Assembly (NCBI GenBank): GCA_946558465.1
Contig: CAMNTM010000007.1
Location: 91,041-155,040 of the forward strand
Direction of reading: 5' to 3'
Source of the DNA: an uncultured Lachnospiraceae bacterium
GTDB lineage: Bacteria; Bacillota; Clostridia; Lachnospirales; Lachnospiraceae
DNA length: 64,000 nt
How positions within the stretch are numbered: position 1 is the first letter of the stretch; each line of letters begins with the position of its first letter. A program made the translations under genes and the position numbers. This document shows positions 26,001 through 35,932 of the stretch, piece by piece. The notes under the pieces were generated by a model. The model saw nothing but the letters and a program-made list of their open reading frames with translations, made no database searches and was not told the DNA's origin.

Positions 26001-27818
26001 CTACCCAAACACCTCCAGCATCCGTTCTTCCTCAAATTGTCTGGAATACAGCTGATAGTATGCACCCTTCTTTTGTATCAGCTCTCTGTGATTTCCCTGT
26101 TCTACGATCTTTCCGTCCTTCATAACCAGAATAATATCCGCACCTCTTACCGTAGACAAACGGTGCGCAATCATAAATGAGGTATGGTCCCTAAGCAGCA
26201 TATCCGTAGCCTCCTGAATCAGCTGTTCCGTCCAGGTATCTATAGAGGATGTAGCCTCGTCGAGCACAAAAACCGCCGGTTTTGCAAGAATCGCCCTGGC
26301 AAAAGATATCAGCTGCTTTTCTCCTGTAGAGAGACGGTTTCCGCCCTCTCCCACATCCGTATCATAGCCCTTCTCAAGCTTTTCTATTACCTTGTCTGCC
26401 GACACCCTCCTTGCTGCCTCCTCAATCTCCTCGTCTGTCGCCTCTAGTCTTCCATAACGGATATTCTCCCGGATCGTCCCGGAAAACAGATGCGGATTCT
26501 GCAGTACATAACCGATCTGACTGTGAAGCCAAAGCTGAGAGCGCTCTCTGTAATCCCTGCCGTCAATAAGTATCTGTCCTTTCGTGGGCTCAAAAAACCG
26601 TCCTGCCAGATTCACAATCGTAGATTTCCCCGCACCGGTATCTCCCACGATCGCTACTGTAGTCCCCGCAGGGATTTTCAGATTAAAATGCTCCAGCACA
26701 TTTTCTTTTCCATCCGGATAGCAGAAGGTTACGTCCCGAAATTCAATATCCCCCTTAATAGACTCCCAGTTCTCCTTCTTGAGGTTCATGGCATCACCGT
26801 ACTGCTCTTGTACTTCCGGCGAATCCGTAATATTAGGCTTCTGCTCCAAAAGATTCGTTACCCGCTCAATATTCGCCTGACAGGATATCAGATCAGACAA
26901 AAGTCTTGCAAGCTGCTGAATCGGCTCAAATATCCCTACCGCGTATGACAGAAATACAGATAAGGTTCCCAGCGCAATCAACTGCTCCTGTACAAAATAT
27001 CCTCCCCTTACCAGCACAAACGCCGTTACCATAGAGCTGAAAAATAAAATAACCGGCATGTAAATCGCCGTCAGTCTGGCCAGCGTCATGGAACCGCCTT
27101 TCATCCGCTTTGTAATTTCCTGAAATGCCTGATCGTTCAAATCCTCCATCACCAATGTCTTACTGGTCTGCACTCCGGTGATGCCTTCGTTAAACGCTCC
27201 CGTAATTTCCGAGTTTGTCTCTCGGATTTTCCGATTCCAGAACAGCATCCTCCTCTGGAAAAATACGGTGAGAACTGCAATGAACGGCACTACCAGAAGG
27301 ACAATAAGAGCCAGTCTGAAGTTAAGAACAAACATAATCCCGAACACCCCGATAACATAGGCAAATGCCCAGAACATATCCACCAGCCCCCAGGCCAGCA
27401 CTGTAGCAATCTTAAGCGTATCACTCATAACTCTGGCATGAATATAGCCTACCGGTGTAGTATTATAGTAAGAAAAGGACAGCTTCTGCAGATGAACAAA
27501 CTGGGCTCTTTTTAAGTCCTTTCCTACGTGCATCTCAATATGAATTGCCGCACGCACACTGAAAAACAGACTGATTGTCTGCAGTACAATCGCAAGTCCG
27601 TAGATTACGGCGAATATCCAGATCCCATCTAATGTATCCGGTACAATAAAGTGATCGATTGCGTAGCTCTGGAAGAGCGGTACCAGCACATCCATCAGCA
27701 CCAGCAGAACGTTCAGACTGACTGTAGTCGCAAAATAACGATAATATGGCCGAAAAAAAGGCAGCATCTTCTTCCAGATGCGAAAACTGAAATTCTTACT
27801 CTCCTCTTCCTTCTTCAT
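26001..27818 (-). CDS. ABC exporter half-transporter, catalytically complete subunit
   Basis: About 605 residues: six membrane helices (about 30-320) then a nucleotide-binding domain. Walker A is GDTGAGKST, the signature LSTGEKQ is off-consensus, and Walker B with catalytic Glu is VFVLDEATSSID. Together with the preceding gene it should form a BmrCD/TM287-288-like heterodimeric multidrug or lipid exporter. The start at 27818 has AAGGAG 8 bases upstream and overlaps the partner gene by 23 bases. Confidence 0.93.
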   Translation of the reverse strand: MKKEEESKNFSFRIWKKMLPFFRPYYRYFATTVSLNVLLVLMDVLVPLFQSYAIDHFIVPDTLDGIWIFAVIYGLAIVLQTISLFFSVRAAIHIEMHVGKDLKRAQFVHLQKLSFSYYNTTPVGYIHARVMSDTLKIATVLAWGLVDMFWAFAYVIGVFGIMFVLNFRLALIVLLVVPFIAVLTVFFQRRMLFWNRKIRETNSEITGAFNEGITGVQTSKTLVMEDLNDQAFQEITKRMKGGSMTLARLTAIYMPVILFFSSMVTAFVLVRGGYFVQEQLIALGTLSVFLSYAVGIFEPIQQLARLLSDLISCQANIERVTNLLEQKPNITDSPEVQEQYGDAMNLKKENWESIKGDIEFRDVTFCYPDGKENVLEHFNLKIPAGTTVAIVGDTGAGKSTIVNLAGRFFEPTKGQILIDGRDYRERSQLWLHSQIGYVLQNPHLFSGTIRENIRYGRLEATDEEIEEAARRVSADKVIEKLEKGYDTDVGEGGNRLSTGEKQLISFARAILAKPAVFVLDEATSSIDTWTEQLIQEATDMLLRDHTSFMIAHRLSTVRGADIILVMKDGKIVEQGNHRELIQKKGAYYQLYSRQFEEERMLEVFG

Positions 27819-29583
27819 CGGCCGCTCCTTCCTCCAGAAGTCTTCTGTCATCCTGGTTCATCTGTATCTCATAAATCTTCTGATAGATTTTTCCGTTTCG
27901 GATCAGCTCCTGATGCGTACCGGTCTCCTCCACCCTGCCGTGATTCAGCACCAGTATCTTATCCGCCTCCATCAGTGTCGTGATACGATGGGAAATCAAT
28001 ATCACCGTAGCCTCCCCCATCTTTTCTCTGAGAGCTCTTCGGATTCTGGAATCTGTCTGTGCATCCACCGCGGAAAGAGAATCATCAAACACCATAATCG
28101 GAGCCTTCGTCATCAGCATTCTCGCAATAGCCACCCTCTGCCTCTGCCCGCCGGACAAGGTGACTCCCCGTTCACCTACCATGGTCTCATACCCATCCGG
28201 GAACCGCAGAATTTCATCATCAATACAGGCTGTCCTGGCAGCCTCCCGGACTTCCTCCATTGATGCCGAAGGATTGAAGGCCGCAATATTTTCCCGAATC
28301 GTTCTGGAAAACAAAAAGGGCTCCTGAAGCACGATGCCGATATGATTCCTAAGCCACCTTCTGGAAATATCACGGACATCAGCTCCGCCTATTCGAATCG
28401 TACCTTCCTCTAATTCATACAGCCTGTCTAACAGATGTACCAGTGTAGATTTCCCGCTTCCGGTTCCTCCAAGAATTCCGCAGACAGCTCCCTCCTTAAC
28501 CTCAAAACTTACATCCTTAAGAACCTTCTTGTCCTCCCCATATCCAAAGGTTACATGCTCAAACACTATGTCCCTGCACTCAGGTTTACATCCCTTTTCG
28601 GACATATCCTCCTCGGCCGAATCCAGAATATAATTTACCCTGTCAAAGGAGACTCCCGCCTTGCTCATCTCAGACAAGATACGCCCCAGGCTCCTCACCG
28701 GCCACACAAGCGTCGTATTATAAGAAGCAAAGGCGATAAACTCACCTGCTGTAATATTTCCATGTACTGCCTCTACGGCTCCCAGTATAATGATAAAGAT
28801 AACCTGAAAGCCTGTAATCAACTCGCCCACGCCCCAGTAAAGGCCTGAAAGAGTTCCAAGCTTTATCCAAAGTCCGGCAAATATGCGGTTCTTTTCATCA
28901 AAGCGCTCTATCTCGAATCTTTCCCTGCCGAATGCACGGACAACCCGGACGCCGGTAGCATTTTCCTGTACAACGGTAGAAAGCTCTCCTTCTGCTTCAT
29001 CTGCGTTCGTGAAATTTCTCGCTATCAAATGGTAAAACACCCCTGAATACAGCATGACAATCGGAATAAAAGCCAGGGCAACCAGCGTCATCTTTATATT
29101 CATGGAAAACATCATAGCAAGCGAAACCAACAAAAGAAATACTGTTCTAAATACCTCAAGCACCTGTGTCACCACAAAGTTTCTTATCGTTTCCACATCT
29201 GTAGTACACCGCTGTATAATATCACCGGTCTGGTTTTTGCTGTGCCAGCTCATGGGAAGCCGCTGTACATGATAAAACAAAATATCTCTCATATTTTTGG
29301 CAAAGGTCTCGCCGGCCTTGGCCGTATTGCTGCGATACAGATAGACGGCAGCTACATTTCCAAGTGCAATCCCTGCCACAAGAAGCGCTAATATCCATAG
29401 ATTCTCCTTCAGAAACAAAATGCCGCCGGGAACCAGAACCTGATCGATAGTAAAGCTGAAAACCCTCGGAAGCAGTGCATTGAGTACCGTAGACAAAAGA
29501 GACGCCGCCAGAACAATTATAAAATACTGTTTTGTATTCTCAGAAAAGCGCAATATTAAGTTAAACCTTCTGCTCCTCTTCAC
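27796..29583 (-). CDS. ABC exporter half-transporter, degenerate-site subunit
   Basis: About 595 residues with six helices and a nucleotide-binding domain having GGTGSGKST (Walker A), LSGGQRQR (signature) and IMVFDDSLSAVD (Walker B). The residue after the Walker B Asp is Asp, not Glu, the typical degenerate consensus of one partner in heterodimeric exporters. GGGAGG lies 7 bases before a GTG at 29583, a better start than the ATG at 29607. The gene follows cls and precedes its partner on one transcript. Substrate unknown. Confidence 0.92.
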   Translation of the reverse strand: MKRSRRFNLILRFSENTKQYFIIVLAASLLSTVLNALLPRVFSFTIDQVLVPGGILFLKENLWILALLVAGIALGNVAAVYLYRSNTAKAGETFAKNMRDILFYHVQRLPMSWHSKNQTGDIIQRCTTDVETIRNFVVTQVLEVFRTVFLLLVSLAMMFSMNIKMTLVALAFIPIVMLYSGVFYHLIARNFTNADEAEGELSTVVQENATGVRVVRAFGRERFEIERFDEKNRIFAGLWIKLGTLSGLYWGVGELITGFQVIFIIILGAVEAVHGNITAGEFIAFASYNTTLVWPVRSLGRILSEMSKAGVSFDRVNYILDSAEEDMSEKGCKPECRDIVFEHVTFGYGEDKKVLKDVSFEVKEGAVCGILGGTGSGKSTLVHLLDRLYELEEGTIRIGGADVRDISRRWLRNHIGIVLQEPFLFSRTIRENIAAFNPSASMEEVREAARTACIDDEILRFPDGYETMVGERGVTLSGGQRQRVAIARMLMTKAPIMVFDDSLSAVDAQTDSRIRRALREKMGEATVILISHRITTLMEADKILVLNHGRVEETGTHQELIRNGKIYQKIYEIQMNQDDRRLLEEGAADEEGRGE

Positions 29584-29607
29584 ACATTTTCCTCCCAATT
29601 TCTGCAT

Positions 29608-31170
29608 TTACATAAGCGGTGCAATTAATCTAAGCACCTGCCCTGCTATTTTCGTCAGCAGCGTGCGCTCTTTCACCTCAATAAGCGTTACCTTGCGGCA
29701 TCTTGCCAACATCTGCTGGAAATCCCGCTCAATTTTATCAATTTCCGCGTTGTTATAAATAAAACATCCACACTCAAAATGCAGATACAGACTCCGGTAA
29801 TCCAGGTTAATCGTACCCACCGTCGCCGTATCATCATCAGATATAAAAACCTTCGCGTGAACAAAGCCGGGTGTATATTCATATATCTGAACGCCGCCCT
29901 CAATCAGCTCTTTATAATAGGTTTTCGCCACTGCAAATGCATACCATTTATCTGGAATATGAGGCATGATGATCATAACCTCGATTCCGCTTTTTGCTAC
30001 TCTGGTAAGTGTCGTAATCATCTCGTTATCCAGAATCAGATAAGGCGTCATAATATGCACATATTTTTTCGCGTGATTCAGAATATGAAAGTAAACCTCC
30101 TCGCCCACATTTTCATTGTCAAAGGGGCTGTCTGCATAAGGAATCACATACCCAAGCTCTCTTCGAAGCACGCGGCTCTTCGGCGTAAGATACCTCCGAT
30201 AGTTCTCGCTTCCTCCTTCCTCTACATCCCACATCTGAAGAAACATCATCGTAAGACTCTGTACCGCATCCCCTTTAAGCATAACAGCCGTATCCTTCCA
30301 GTGCCCGAACCGCTCCTTCCTGTTGATGTACTCATCTCCGATATTCACTCCTCCGGTAAAACCCACTTTGCCGTCTATTACACAGATTTTCCGGTGGTCC
30401 CGGTTGTTTTGTATCGTGGACAGAAACGGTCTTACTGCATTAGACATATGACATTGGATTCCAAATTTTTTAAGCTGTTCCGGATAATTGTAAGGCAGCA
30501 TGGAAATCGCGCACATACCGTCATACATAAACCGTACCTCTACACCGTCCGACGCCTTCCTTTTTAGAATAGAGAGGATCGTACCCCACATATATCCCTC
30601 TTCCACAATAAAATATTCCATAAAAATGAATTTTCTGGCCTGCTGAAGCTCAGAGACCATACATTTGAACTTATATTCTCCAAGCGGGAAATATTTTACT
30701 TCTGTATTCCGATATGTAGGAAAACCAAGCTGATGGGAAAGATAATAGGACAGATTGGCATTTGCCGATTTGCTTGCCCATATTGCGGCCACCACATCTT
30801 CCTCCTGCTGCATATAAGGATCTGTCTCTATCTTAAGCTTATTTAGTCTTTTTTTAATGAACTGAGTGCCCGGCTGTGTCTTTGCATAAATATAAAAAAT
30901 CGTGCCGACAATCGGAAATGCAATAACCGCCAGCATCCACGTCATTTTAAATGCAGGATTGCCTTCCGAATTAATAATATAGATAATGACAATAACCTCA
31001 AGTATAATAAGAATCCCATACATATATCTTAAATAATCGCCCAGATAATATGGAATTCTAAAAAAAAGTCCAAGCTGTACAAGTATCAGAAGAAGAATAA
31101 TTCCGGTCCGGCTGAAAATAATACGAAAAAAACCTTTTTTCGCTGCACCGGCTGCTTCATTTTTCGCCAT
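29608..31170 (-). CDS. cls: Cardiolipin synthase
   Basis: 520 residues. Two N-terminal membrane helices (about 15-35 and 43-63, with a third hydrophobic stretch near 75-95) precede two phospholipase-D motifs, HRKICVIDGKVGFTGG and HAKVFISDDDTATVGT. It condenses two phosphatidylglycerol molecules to cardiolipin and glycerol at the membrane. AAAGGAG 7 bases before the ATG fixes the start. It heads an operon with the heterodimeric ABC exporter, a possible link to lipid homeostasis. Confidence 0.96.
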   Translation of the reverse strand: MAKNEAAGAAKKGFFRIIFSRTGIILLLILVQLGLFFRIPYYLGDYLRYMYGILIILEVIVIIYIINSEGNPAFKMTWMLAVIAFPIVGTIFYIYAKTQPGTQFIKKRLNKLKIETDPYMQQEEDVVAAIWASKSANANLSYYLSHQLGFPTYRNTEVKYFPLGEYKFKCMVSELQQARKFIFMEYFIVEEGYMWGTILSILKRKASDGVEVRFMYDGMCAISMLPYNYPEQLKKFGIQCHMSNAVRPFLSTIQNNRDHRKICVIDGKVGFTGGVNIGDEYINRKERFGHWKDTAVMLKGDAVQSLTMMFLQMWDVEEGGSENYRRYLTPKSRVLRRELGYVIPYADSPFDNENVGEEVYFHILNHAKKYVHIMTPYLILDNEMITTLTRVAKSGIEVMIIMPHIPDKWYAFAVAKTYYKELIEGGVQIYEYTPGFVHAKVFISDDDTATVGTINLDYRSLYLHFECGCFIYNNAEIDKIERDFQQMLARCRKVTLIEVKERTLLTKIAGQVLRLIAPLM

Positions 31171-31244
31171 GTTTTCACTCCTTTATGCTGCCACAATGCT
31201 GTCTTTGTATCATCAAATGTTTTGTTTTTAAAGTATACATTTAT

Positions 31245-31273
31245 AGTCTATCACAAATCTTATTTTCACTCAA
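31245..31273 (-). promoter_or_regulatory. Promoter of the cls-ABC operon
   Basis: Minus-strand TTGAGT (31268-31273), 17-base spacer, TAGACT (31245-31250). Confidence 0.55.
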
Positions 31274-31339
31274 CCTACGCAATATGACAGTTTTTTTATA
31301 TTTTCTTGTCCCTTACTAGACATTTTTACACATATTCCC

Positions 31340-31368
31340 TTTCCATTTCTGCAAAAAAGTATTACAAT
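31340..31368 (+). promoter_or_regulatory. Promoter of the acidic small protein
   Basis: TTTCCA (31340-31345), 17-base spacer, TACAAT (31363-31368), 58 bases before the start codon. Confidence 0.55.
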
Positions 31369-31426
31369 AAAGGAACACCATTATGTTCTGCCGTGCAGAA
31401 TAATAACAAGGAAAGGAGAAACCAAC

Positions 31427-31756
31427 ATGAAAAAATGGCTGAAAAAAATATTGGGACTGGCAGCAGTAGGAGGAGCTGCAGCAGGCGCTCTTTATTATTT
31501 TAAGAAAAAAAATGAGGATGAAGCTGAGGATTTTGAAGACGATTTTGAGGATGAGGATTTTGACCTTGACAATGACTTAAAGCCTGTAGCCGACCGTGGA
31601 TACGTCCCTCTCAATCCTGCTTCGAAAAGCTCTGACGAAGCTGCAGAGGATACTGATAAAAAAGAGGAAGATGCCGGCGAGAAGAAAGAAGCGGACTCTG
31701 CCCAGGAGGATGACAAAAAAGAAGCTTCTGCAAAAGATACTGCCGAGGATAAATAA
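31427..31756 (+). CDS. Membrane-anchored acidic protein, unknown function
   Basis: 109 residues. Lys-rich start MKKWLKKILGLAAVGGAAAG leads into one hydrophobic helix (about 8-25) and then a very acidic, disordered-looking tail: an Asp/Glu/Phe run (FEDDFEDEDFDLDNDL) followed by a Lys/Glu/Asp/Ala/Ser-rich end. It resembles other small anchored acidic proteins of Lachnospiraceae but I know no function. AAAGGAG lies 8 bases before the ATG; it has its own promoter and a shared terminator with the convergent MocR gene. Confidence 0.82.
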   Translation: MKKWLKKILGLAAVGGAAAGALYYFKKKNEDEAEDFEDDFEDEDFDLDNDLKPVADRGYVPLNPASKSSDEAAEDTDKKEEDAGEKKEADSAQEDDKKEASAKDTAEDK

Positions 31757-31783
31757 GAAAATTCCAAAGCTTCAGAAAAATAA

Positions 31784-31835
31784 TAAAAAAATCAACGGGT
31801 GCCGTCACAGGAAGACAGACACCCGTATTTTTATT
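31784..31835. terminator. Bidirectional terminator between the acidic protein and MocR genes
   Basis: ACGGGTG (31795-31801) pairs with CACCCGT (31820-31826), with a run of A on the left and T on the right, fitting termination in both directions between convergent genes. Confidence 0.8.
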
Positions 31836-31839
31836 ATCC

Positions 31840-33234
31840 TTATTTCCAGCAGTCAATCAGTATTCTCACAGCCTCACGAATCTGCGGCTCTGTAAGATTC
31901 GCATACCCAAGAAGAATCACCGCCTCACAGGAAGCTTCCTTTTGAATCCGGTAATCTGAAAGCCCGTACACCCGGATTCCCTGCCTTGCTGCAGCGGCAA
32001 TTAACTCCTCCTCCGTTCTGCCGTCTTTAAAGGTCAGCAGAAGATGTACTCCCGCGTTCTCCCCGGAGATGCGGCAGATATCAAGAAGCGGCCTTAGTCC
32101 TTCTATCAGAACATCATGCCGGCTCTTATACATGGCACGTGTCTTATTCAGATGCCGCTCATAATAGCCGTCTTCAATAAATCTCTGCACTATCAGCTGG
32201 TCCACCTTTGAGACTGTCGTATTCACAAACCGGTAATTTTTCCTGTATCTGTCAAGAAGCGTTCCGGGAAGCACCATATAGCTCAGACGAATAGCCGGAG
32301 CAATGGATTTGGAAAAGGTCCCAAAGTAAATAACCTTCCCCTTCCCGTCAAACCCCTGCAGGGCAGGAATCGGCTTTCCTTTATACCGGAATTCGCTGTC
32401 ATAGTCATCCTCTATAATATAACGCCCCTCTCTCTCGTCTGCCCATTTAAGAAGCTCAATCCTCCGCTTTATCGGCATAACAATTCCTGTAGGATACTGA
32501 TGAGACGGCGTAACATAGGCTATATCTGCATCGTACTCTCTAAGACCGGATATTCTCATCCCGTATTTGTCAAGCGGGACCGGAACTGTATCGCAGGACA
32601 GACTCCGAATCAGCCGGTACGCCTGCTTATACGCCGGGTCTTCAAAAGCAATCCGGTATCCCTCTCCCAATATAACATTCAAAAGCATTAGGATATAATC
32701 GCTTCCTGCTCCTATCACAATCTGCTCCGGGCTGCAGTTCACTCCCCGGGCCTGGTAGAGATAACTGCAGACTGCCGCACGAAAGCCATATTCTCCCTGG
32801 GAATTTCCTGAACGGAACAATTCTGTTCTGTCATCAAGCAGAATATCCTTCGAAAGCTTCCTCCAGACATTATACGGAAAGCTCCTTAAATCAACTCCGT
32901 TCGGCGTAAAATCATACCGATAGCTTTCCTTCTCCTCCTCTTTGCCGGAAACCGGCAGCGCGGCCGGTTTCAGATGATAAAGTTCCTCCACCGGCGCCGC
33001 AAAAAAACCCTTATAAGGCTCAGATTCAATATACCCCTCTGATAAAAGCTGCTCATAGGCCAGCTCAACCGTGCTTCGGCTGACCTCCAGATATTTTGAC
33101 AGCATCCGGGTAGAGGGCAGCTTTTCCCCGCAGGGAATCCGGCCGGTCTGGATGTCTGATTTAATATAAGTATAGATCTGCTCGTAAAGCGGAATTTTTG
33201 AATCTGCATTCAAGTTTATTGTCAATTCATTCAT
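31840..33234 (-). CDS. MocR/PdxR-type transcriptional regulator (GntR-aminotransferase fusion)
   Basis: 464 residues. Residues about 10-80 are a GntR winged helix (IPLYEQIYTYIKSDIQTGRI; LPSTRMLSKYLEVSRSTVE). Residues about 110-464 are a fold-type-I aminotransferase domain with the PLP Lys309 in YFGTFSKSIAP and the Asp and Tyr of EDDYDSEFRY. Such proteins sense PLP or aminated ligands and control vitamin B6, GABA or amino-acid genes. No likely target is adjacent. It shares direction with glnS, and the 32-bp palindrome at 33250 lies between them. Confidence 0.93.
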   Translation of the reverse strand: MNELTINLNADSKIPLYEQIYTYIKSDIQTGRIPCGEKLPSTRMLSKYLEVSRSTVELAYEQLLSEGYIESEPYKGFFAAPVEELYHLKPAALPVSGKEEEKESYRYDFTPNGVDLRSFPYNVWRKLSKDILLDDRTELFRSGNSQGEYGFRAAVCSYLYQARGVNCSPEQIVIGAGSDYILMLLNVILGEGYRIAFEDPAYKQAYRLIRSLSCDTVPVPLDKYGMRISGLREYDADIAYVTPSHQYPTGIVMPIKRRIELLKWADEREGRYIIEDDYDSEFRYKGKPIPALQGFDGKGKVIYFGTFSKSIAPAIRLSYMVLPGTLLDRYRKNYRFVNTTVSKVDQLIVQRFIEDGYYERHLNKTRAMYKSRHDVLIEGLRPLLDICRISGENAGVHLLLTFKDGRTEEELIAAAARQGIRVYGLSDYRIQKEASCEAVILLGYANLTEPQIREAVRILIDCWK

Positions 33235-33249
33235 ACTTTACCTCAATTA

Positions 33250-33281
33250 GGGACGGGGTATTTCTAGAAATACCCCGTCCC
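33250..33281. repeat. 32-bp perfect palindrome, GGGGAC family, copy 3
   Basis: GGGACGGGGTATTTCT (33250-33265) is followed directly by its complement (33266-33281). It fills the 51-base gap between glnS and the MocR gene, 4 bases after the glnS stop codon. The sequence is nearly the same as the copy at 51887 and shares its ends with the copy at 19742. Confidence 0.93.
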
Positions 33282-33285
33282 CGAT

Positions 33286-34953
33286 TTATTTCGGAAGTTT
33301 AAAAGAACTCTTAAGGGATACAATCCGGTTAAACACCAATGCCTCTGGCTTCGAGTCTTTCGAATCAATACAGAAATACCCGTTCCGCACAAATTGGAAG
33401 CTGTCATGACCTTCTGCCTCGGCAAAGCTATCCTCCACGTAGCAGTTTTTCCGCACCTCAAGAGAGTCCGGATTCAGGTTAAGGGAGCCGTCCTCCTTGT
33501 TGTAAACTCCTTTTTCCTCGTCAACCAGATTCTCGTACAGACGGACCTCTGCCTGCTTTGCGTACGGCGCCGCTACCCAGTGGATAGTTCCTTTCACCTT
33601 TCTGCCGGTAAACCCGGTTCCGCATTTGGTTTCCGGGTCGTAGGTACAGTGTACCACGGTCACATTTCCCTGCTCGTCTGTCTCATAACTTTCACATTTT
33701 ACAAAATATGCATTCATCAGGCGGACCTCATTGCCGGGGAAAAGACGGAAATATTTTTTCGGCGGCTCTATCATGAAATCCTCTCTTTCAATATAAAGCT
33801 CACGGCAGAACGGAACCGTCCTTTTTCCAAGTTCTGGATTCTCCATATTGTTATCTATCTCAAGCTCTTCTGTCTGACCTTCCGGATAGTTGTCAATGAC
33901 AAGCCGAATCGGATCCAGCACCGCCATCATACGCGGTCTTTTAAGCTTTAAGTCCTCCCGGATACAGTACTCAAGCATAGCATAGTCTACAGAACTCTGA
34001 CTCTTGGACACGCCGCACATATCAATAAACATCTTAAGAGACTCCGGTGTAAAACCTCTTCTTCTAAGCGCCGCAATCGAGACAAGCCTCGGATCATCCC
34101 AGCCGTCCACGATACCATCCTGAACTAATTTTTTAATGTATCGTTTTCCCGTAACCACATTCGTCAGATAGAGCTTCGCAAACTCAATCTGGCGCGGAGC
34201 CGGATCAAATTCACATTCCCTCACCACCCAGTCATAGAGCGGCCTGTGGTCCTCGAACTCTAATGTACAGATAGAATGTGTAATCTTCTCCACCGCATCC
34301 TCAATCGGATGGGCAAAATCATACATCGGATAAATGCACCACCTATCCCCGGTATTGTGATGACTCATATGAGCCACGCGGTAGAGTACCGGGTCCCTCA
34401 TGTTGATATTGGGAGACGCCATGTCAATTTTTGCCCGGAGCACCTTCTGCGCATCCTTATATTTTCCTTCCCGCATCTCCTCGAAAAGTCTTAGATTTTC
34501 TTCCACAGAACGATCTCTGTAAGGACTGTTTTTTCCTGCTTCCTTAAGTGTCCCCCGGTATTCCCGGATCTCCTCTGCCGTCAGGTCGCAGACATATGCC
34601 TTTCCTTTTCGGATCAGCTTCACCGCACATTCATACATGACATCAAAATAATCAGAGGCAAAATACAGATGATCTTTATAATCTGCCCCAAGCCATGCTA
34701 CATCCTCCTTGATAGACTCTACAAACTCCATATCCTCCTTCGTCGGATTGGTATCGTCAAATCTTAGATGAAAGGTGCCGTTATATTTTTTTGCAAGCCC
34801 TGAATTCAGAAGAATTGACTTGGCATGTCCGATATGCAGATATCCATTCGGCTCCGGCGGAAATCTTGTACATACCCCGTTGTAGACGCCTTCGGATAAA
34901 TCCTTATCTATCTCCTGTTCAATAAAATTTTTAGAAATAACCTCTTCTCCCAT
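33286..34953 (-). CDS. glnS: Glutaminyl-tRNA synthetase
   Basis: 555 residues, a class I synthetase. The HIGH region reads [19 protein letters not shown]; the position of the KMSKS loop (MSKR in E. coli GlnRS, before the GWDDPR motif) reads VTGKRYIKK, an altered loop. Further landmarks are [10 protein letters not shown] and [19 protein letters not shown]. It charges tRNA-Gln directly; most Firmicutes use GatCAB amidation, but part of the Clostridia carry GlnRS. The ATG at 34953 follows AAGGAGG. No T-box lies in front. Confidence 0.96.
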   Translation of the reverse strand: MGEEVISKNFIEQEIDKDLSEGVYNGVCTRFPPEPNGYLHIGHAKSILLNSGLAKKYNGTFHLRFDDTNPTKEDMEFVESIKEDVAWLGADYKDHLYFASDYFDVMYECAVKLIRKGKAYVCDLTAEEIREYRGTLKEAGKNSPYRDRSVEENLRLFEEMREGKYKDAQKVLRAKIDMASPNINMRDPVLYRVAHMSHHNTGDRWCIYPMYDFAHPIEDAVEKITHSICTLEFEDHRPLYDWVVRECEFDPAPRQIEFAKLYLTNVVTGKRYIKKLVQDGIVDGWDDPRLVSIAALRRRGFTPESLKMFIDMCGVSKSQSSVDYAMLEYCIREDLKLKRPRMMAVLDPIRLVIDNYPEGQTEELEIDNNMENPELGKRTVPFCRELYIEREDFMIEPPKKYFRLFPGNEVRLMNAYFVKCESYETDEQGNVTVVHCTYDPETKCGTGFTGRKVKGTIHWVAAPYAKQAEVRLYENLVDEEKGVYNKEDGSLNLNPDSLEVRKNCYVEDSFAEAEGHDSFQFVRNGYFCIDSKDSKPEALVFNRIVSLKSSFKLPK

Positions 34954-35077
34954 ATTTTCCTCCTTGTTTCAACATTCTTCTTTATATTTTTAAATAATCA
35001 TTGCCCTTTTTCCATGTAGCTATTCTATCAGATACCGATGCTACTTTCCACATATTTTCAAAAAAATATCTTATACA

Positions 35078-35124
35078 AAAAAATAAAGGGGCTGCCGTAA
35101 AATTCTCATTTTGCAGCAGCCCCT
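35078..35124 (-). terminator. Terminator of the PatB-importer operon
   Basis: AGGGGCTGC (35087-35095) pairs with GCAGCCCCT (35116-35124), with inner TAAAAT/ATTTT pairs, followed on the minus strand by TTTATTTTTTT. Confidence 0.88.
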
Positions 35125-35148
35125 GTTCCATTCACCTAAAAATATGAT

Positions 35149-35910
35149 TTATTCTATTGTCCATTTCAGCAGGTACTTTTTCAGCTGTTCAAAAAACTGC
35201 ATGACAATAACTAATATGACAACCATAAACACAAATCCAACCCATGTGTTTGCAAAAATGCCTAATTCCGCATACTTCTTTACAAAATAGCCCATGCCCT
35301 CTCCCGCTCCATACATCTCCGCATAGACAAGCATCACAAATGAACTCCTCAGAGAATTTACGAATCCTGCCAGAATAGAAGGGCTGGCCGCCGGAAGGAT
35401 AACCTTCGTAAACCTCTTAAATCCATACAGCTCCAGTGTCGCGGCTTTATCCAGATAACGTTTATCAATCGTCATAATGCCGGTAATGGTGGCAAATAAA
35501 GTCGCCCACACAATATTATATACAATCAAAAATACGGAGGCACTGAACAATGTCGGCGCCAAAAGCAGTACAAACGGCGACAGTAAAATAGAAGGAATCA
35601 CACTAAATGCATAAATTACGGGATGAAGGATTTCTCGAATCCTTTTGTTTATCCCCATAAGTGTTCCTAACAGCAGTGCCGCAAGAAGGGAAAGTATGAT
35701 CGACGGTATCAGCAGTTTAAAGGATGCCAGCATATTTCCCCACATCATGTGCCTGTTCTCAATAAAGGCTTTTTTAATTGCATCCGTTGACGGAAATAAA
35801 TATGGATTTACAAGCTTTTTACTTGTTACATATACATACAATAACACCAGGCTGAGAAATATACAAAATGTAATCCAGTATTTTTTTACAAAAGCCAATA
35901 TTGTCTTCAT
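35149..35910 (-). CDS. ABC transporter permease (SsuC/TauC-like)
   Basis: 253 residues with about six membrane helices. The coupling motif region reads AATLELYGFKRFTKVILPAASPSILAGFVNSLR, with the family's EAAxxDGxxxxxxFxxIxLP pattern replaced partly (AATLELYG). Nitrate/sulfonate/taurine-type importers use such permeases as homodimers. AGGAGA lies upstream. It is the last gene of the operon, after the binding protein, and is followed by a terminator. Confidence 0.9.
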   Translation of the reverse strand: MKTILAFVKKYWITFCIFLSLVLLYVYVTSKKLVNPYLFPSTDAIKKAFIENRHMMWGNMLASFKLLIPSIILSLLAALLLGTLMGINKRIREILHPVIYAFSVIPSILLSPFVLLLAPTLFSASVFLIVYNIVWATLFATITGIMTIDKRYLDKAATLELYGFKRFTKVILPAASPSILAGFVNSLRSSFVMLVYAEMYGAGEGMGYFVKKYAELGIFANTWVGFVFMVVILVIVMQFFEQLKKYLLKWTIE

Positions 35911-35932
35911 TTTCTATCTCCTGTCCATTCTC

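Noticed and set aside
34954..35077. Possible T-box before glnS
   Set aside because: No GGGTGGNACCGCG sequence or terminator/antiterminator pair is present.
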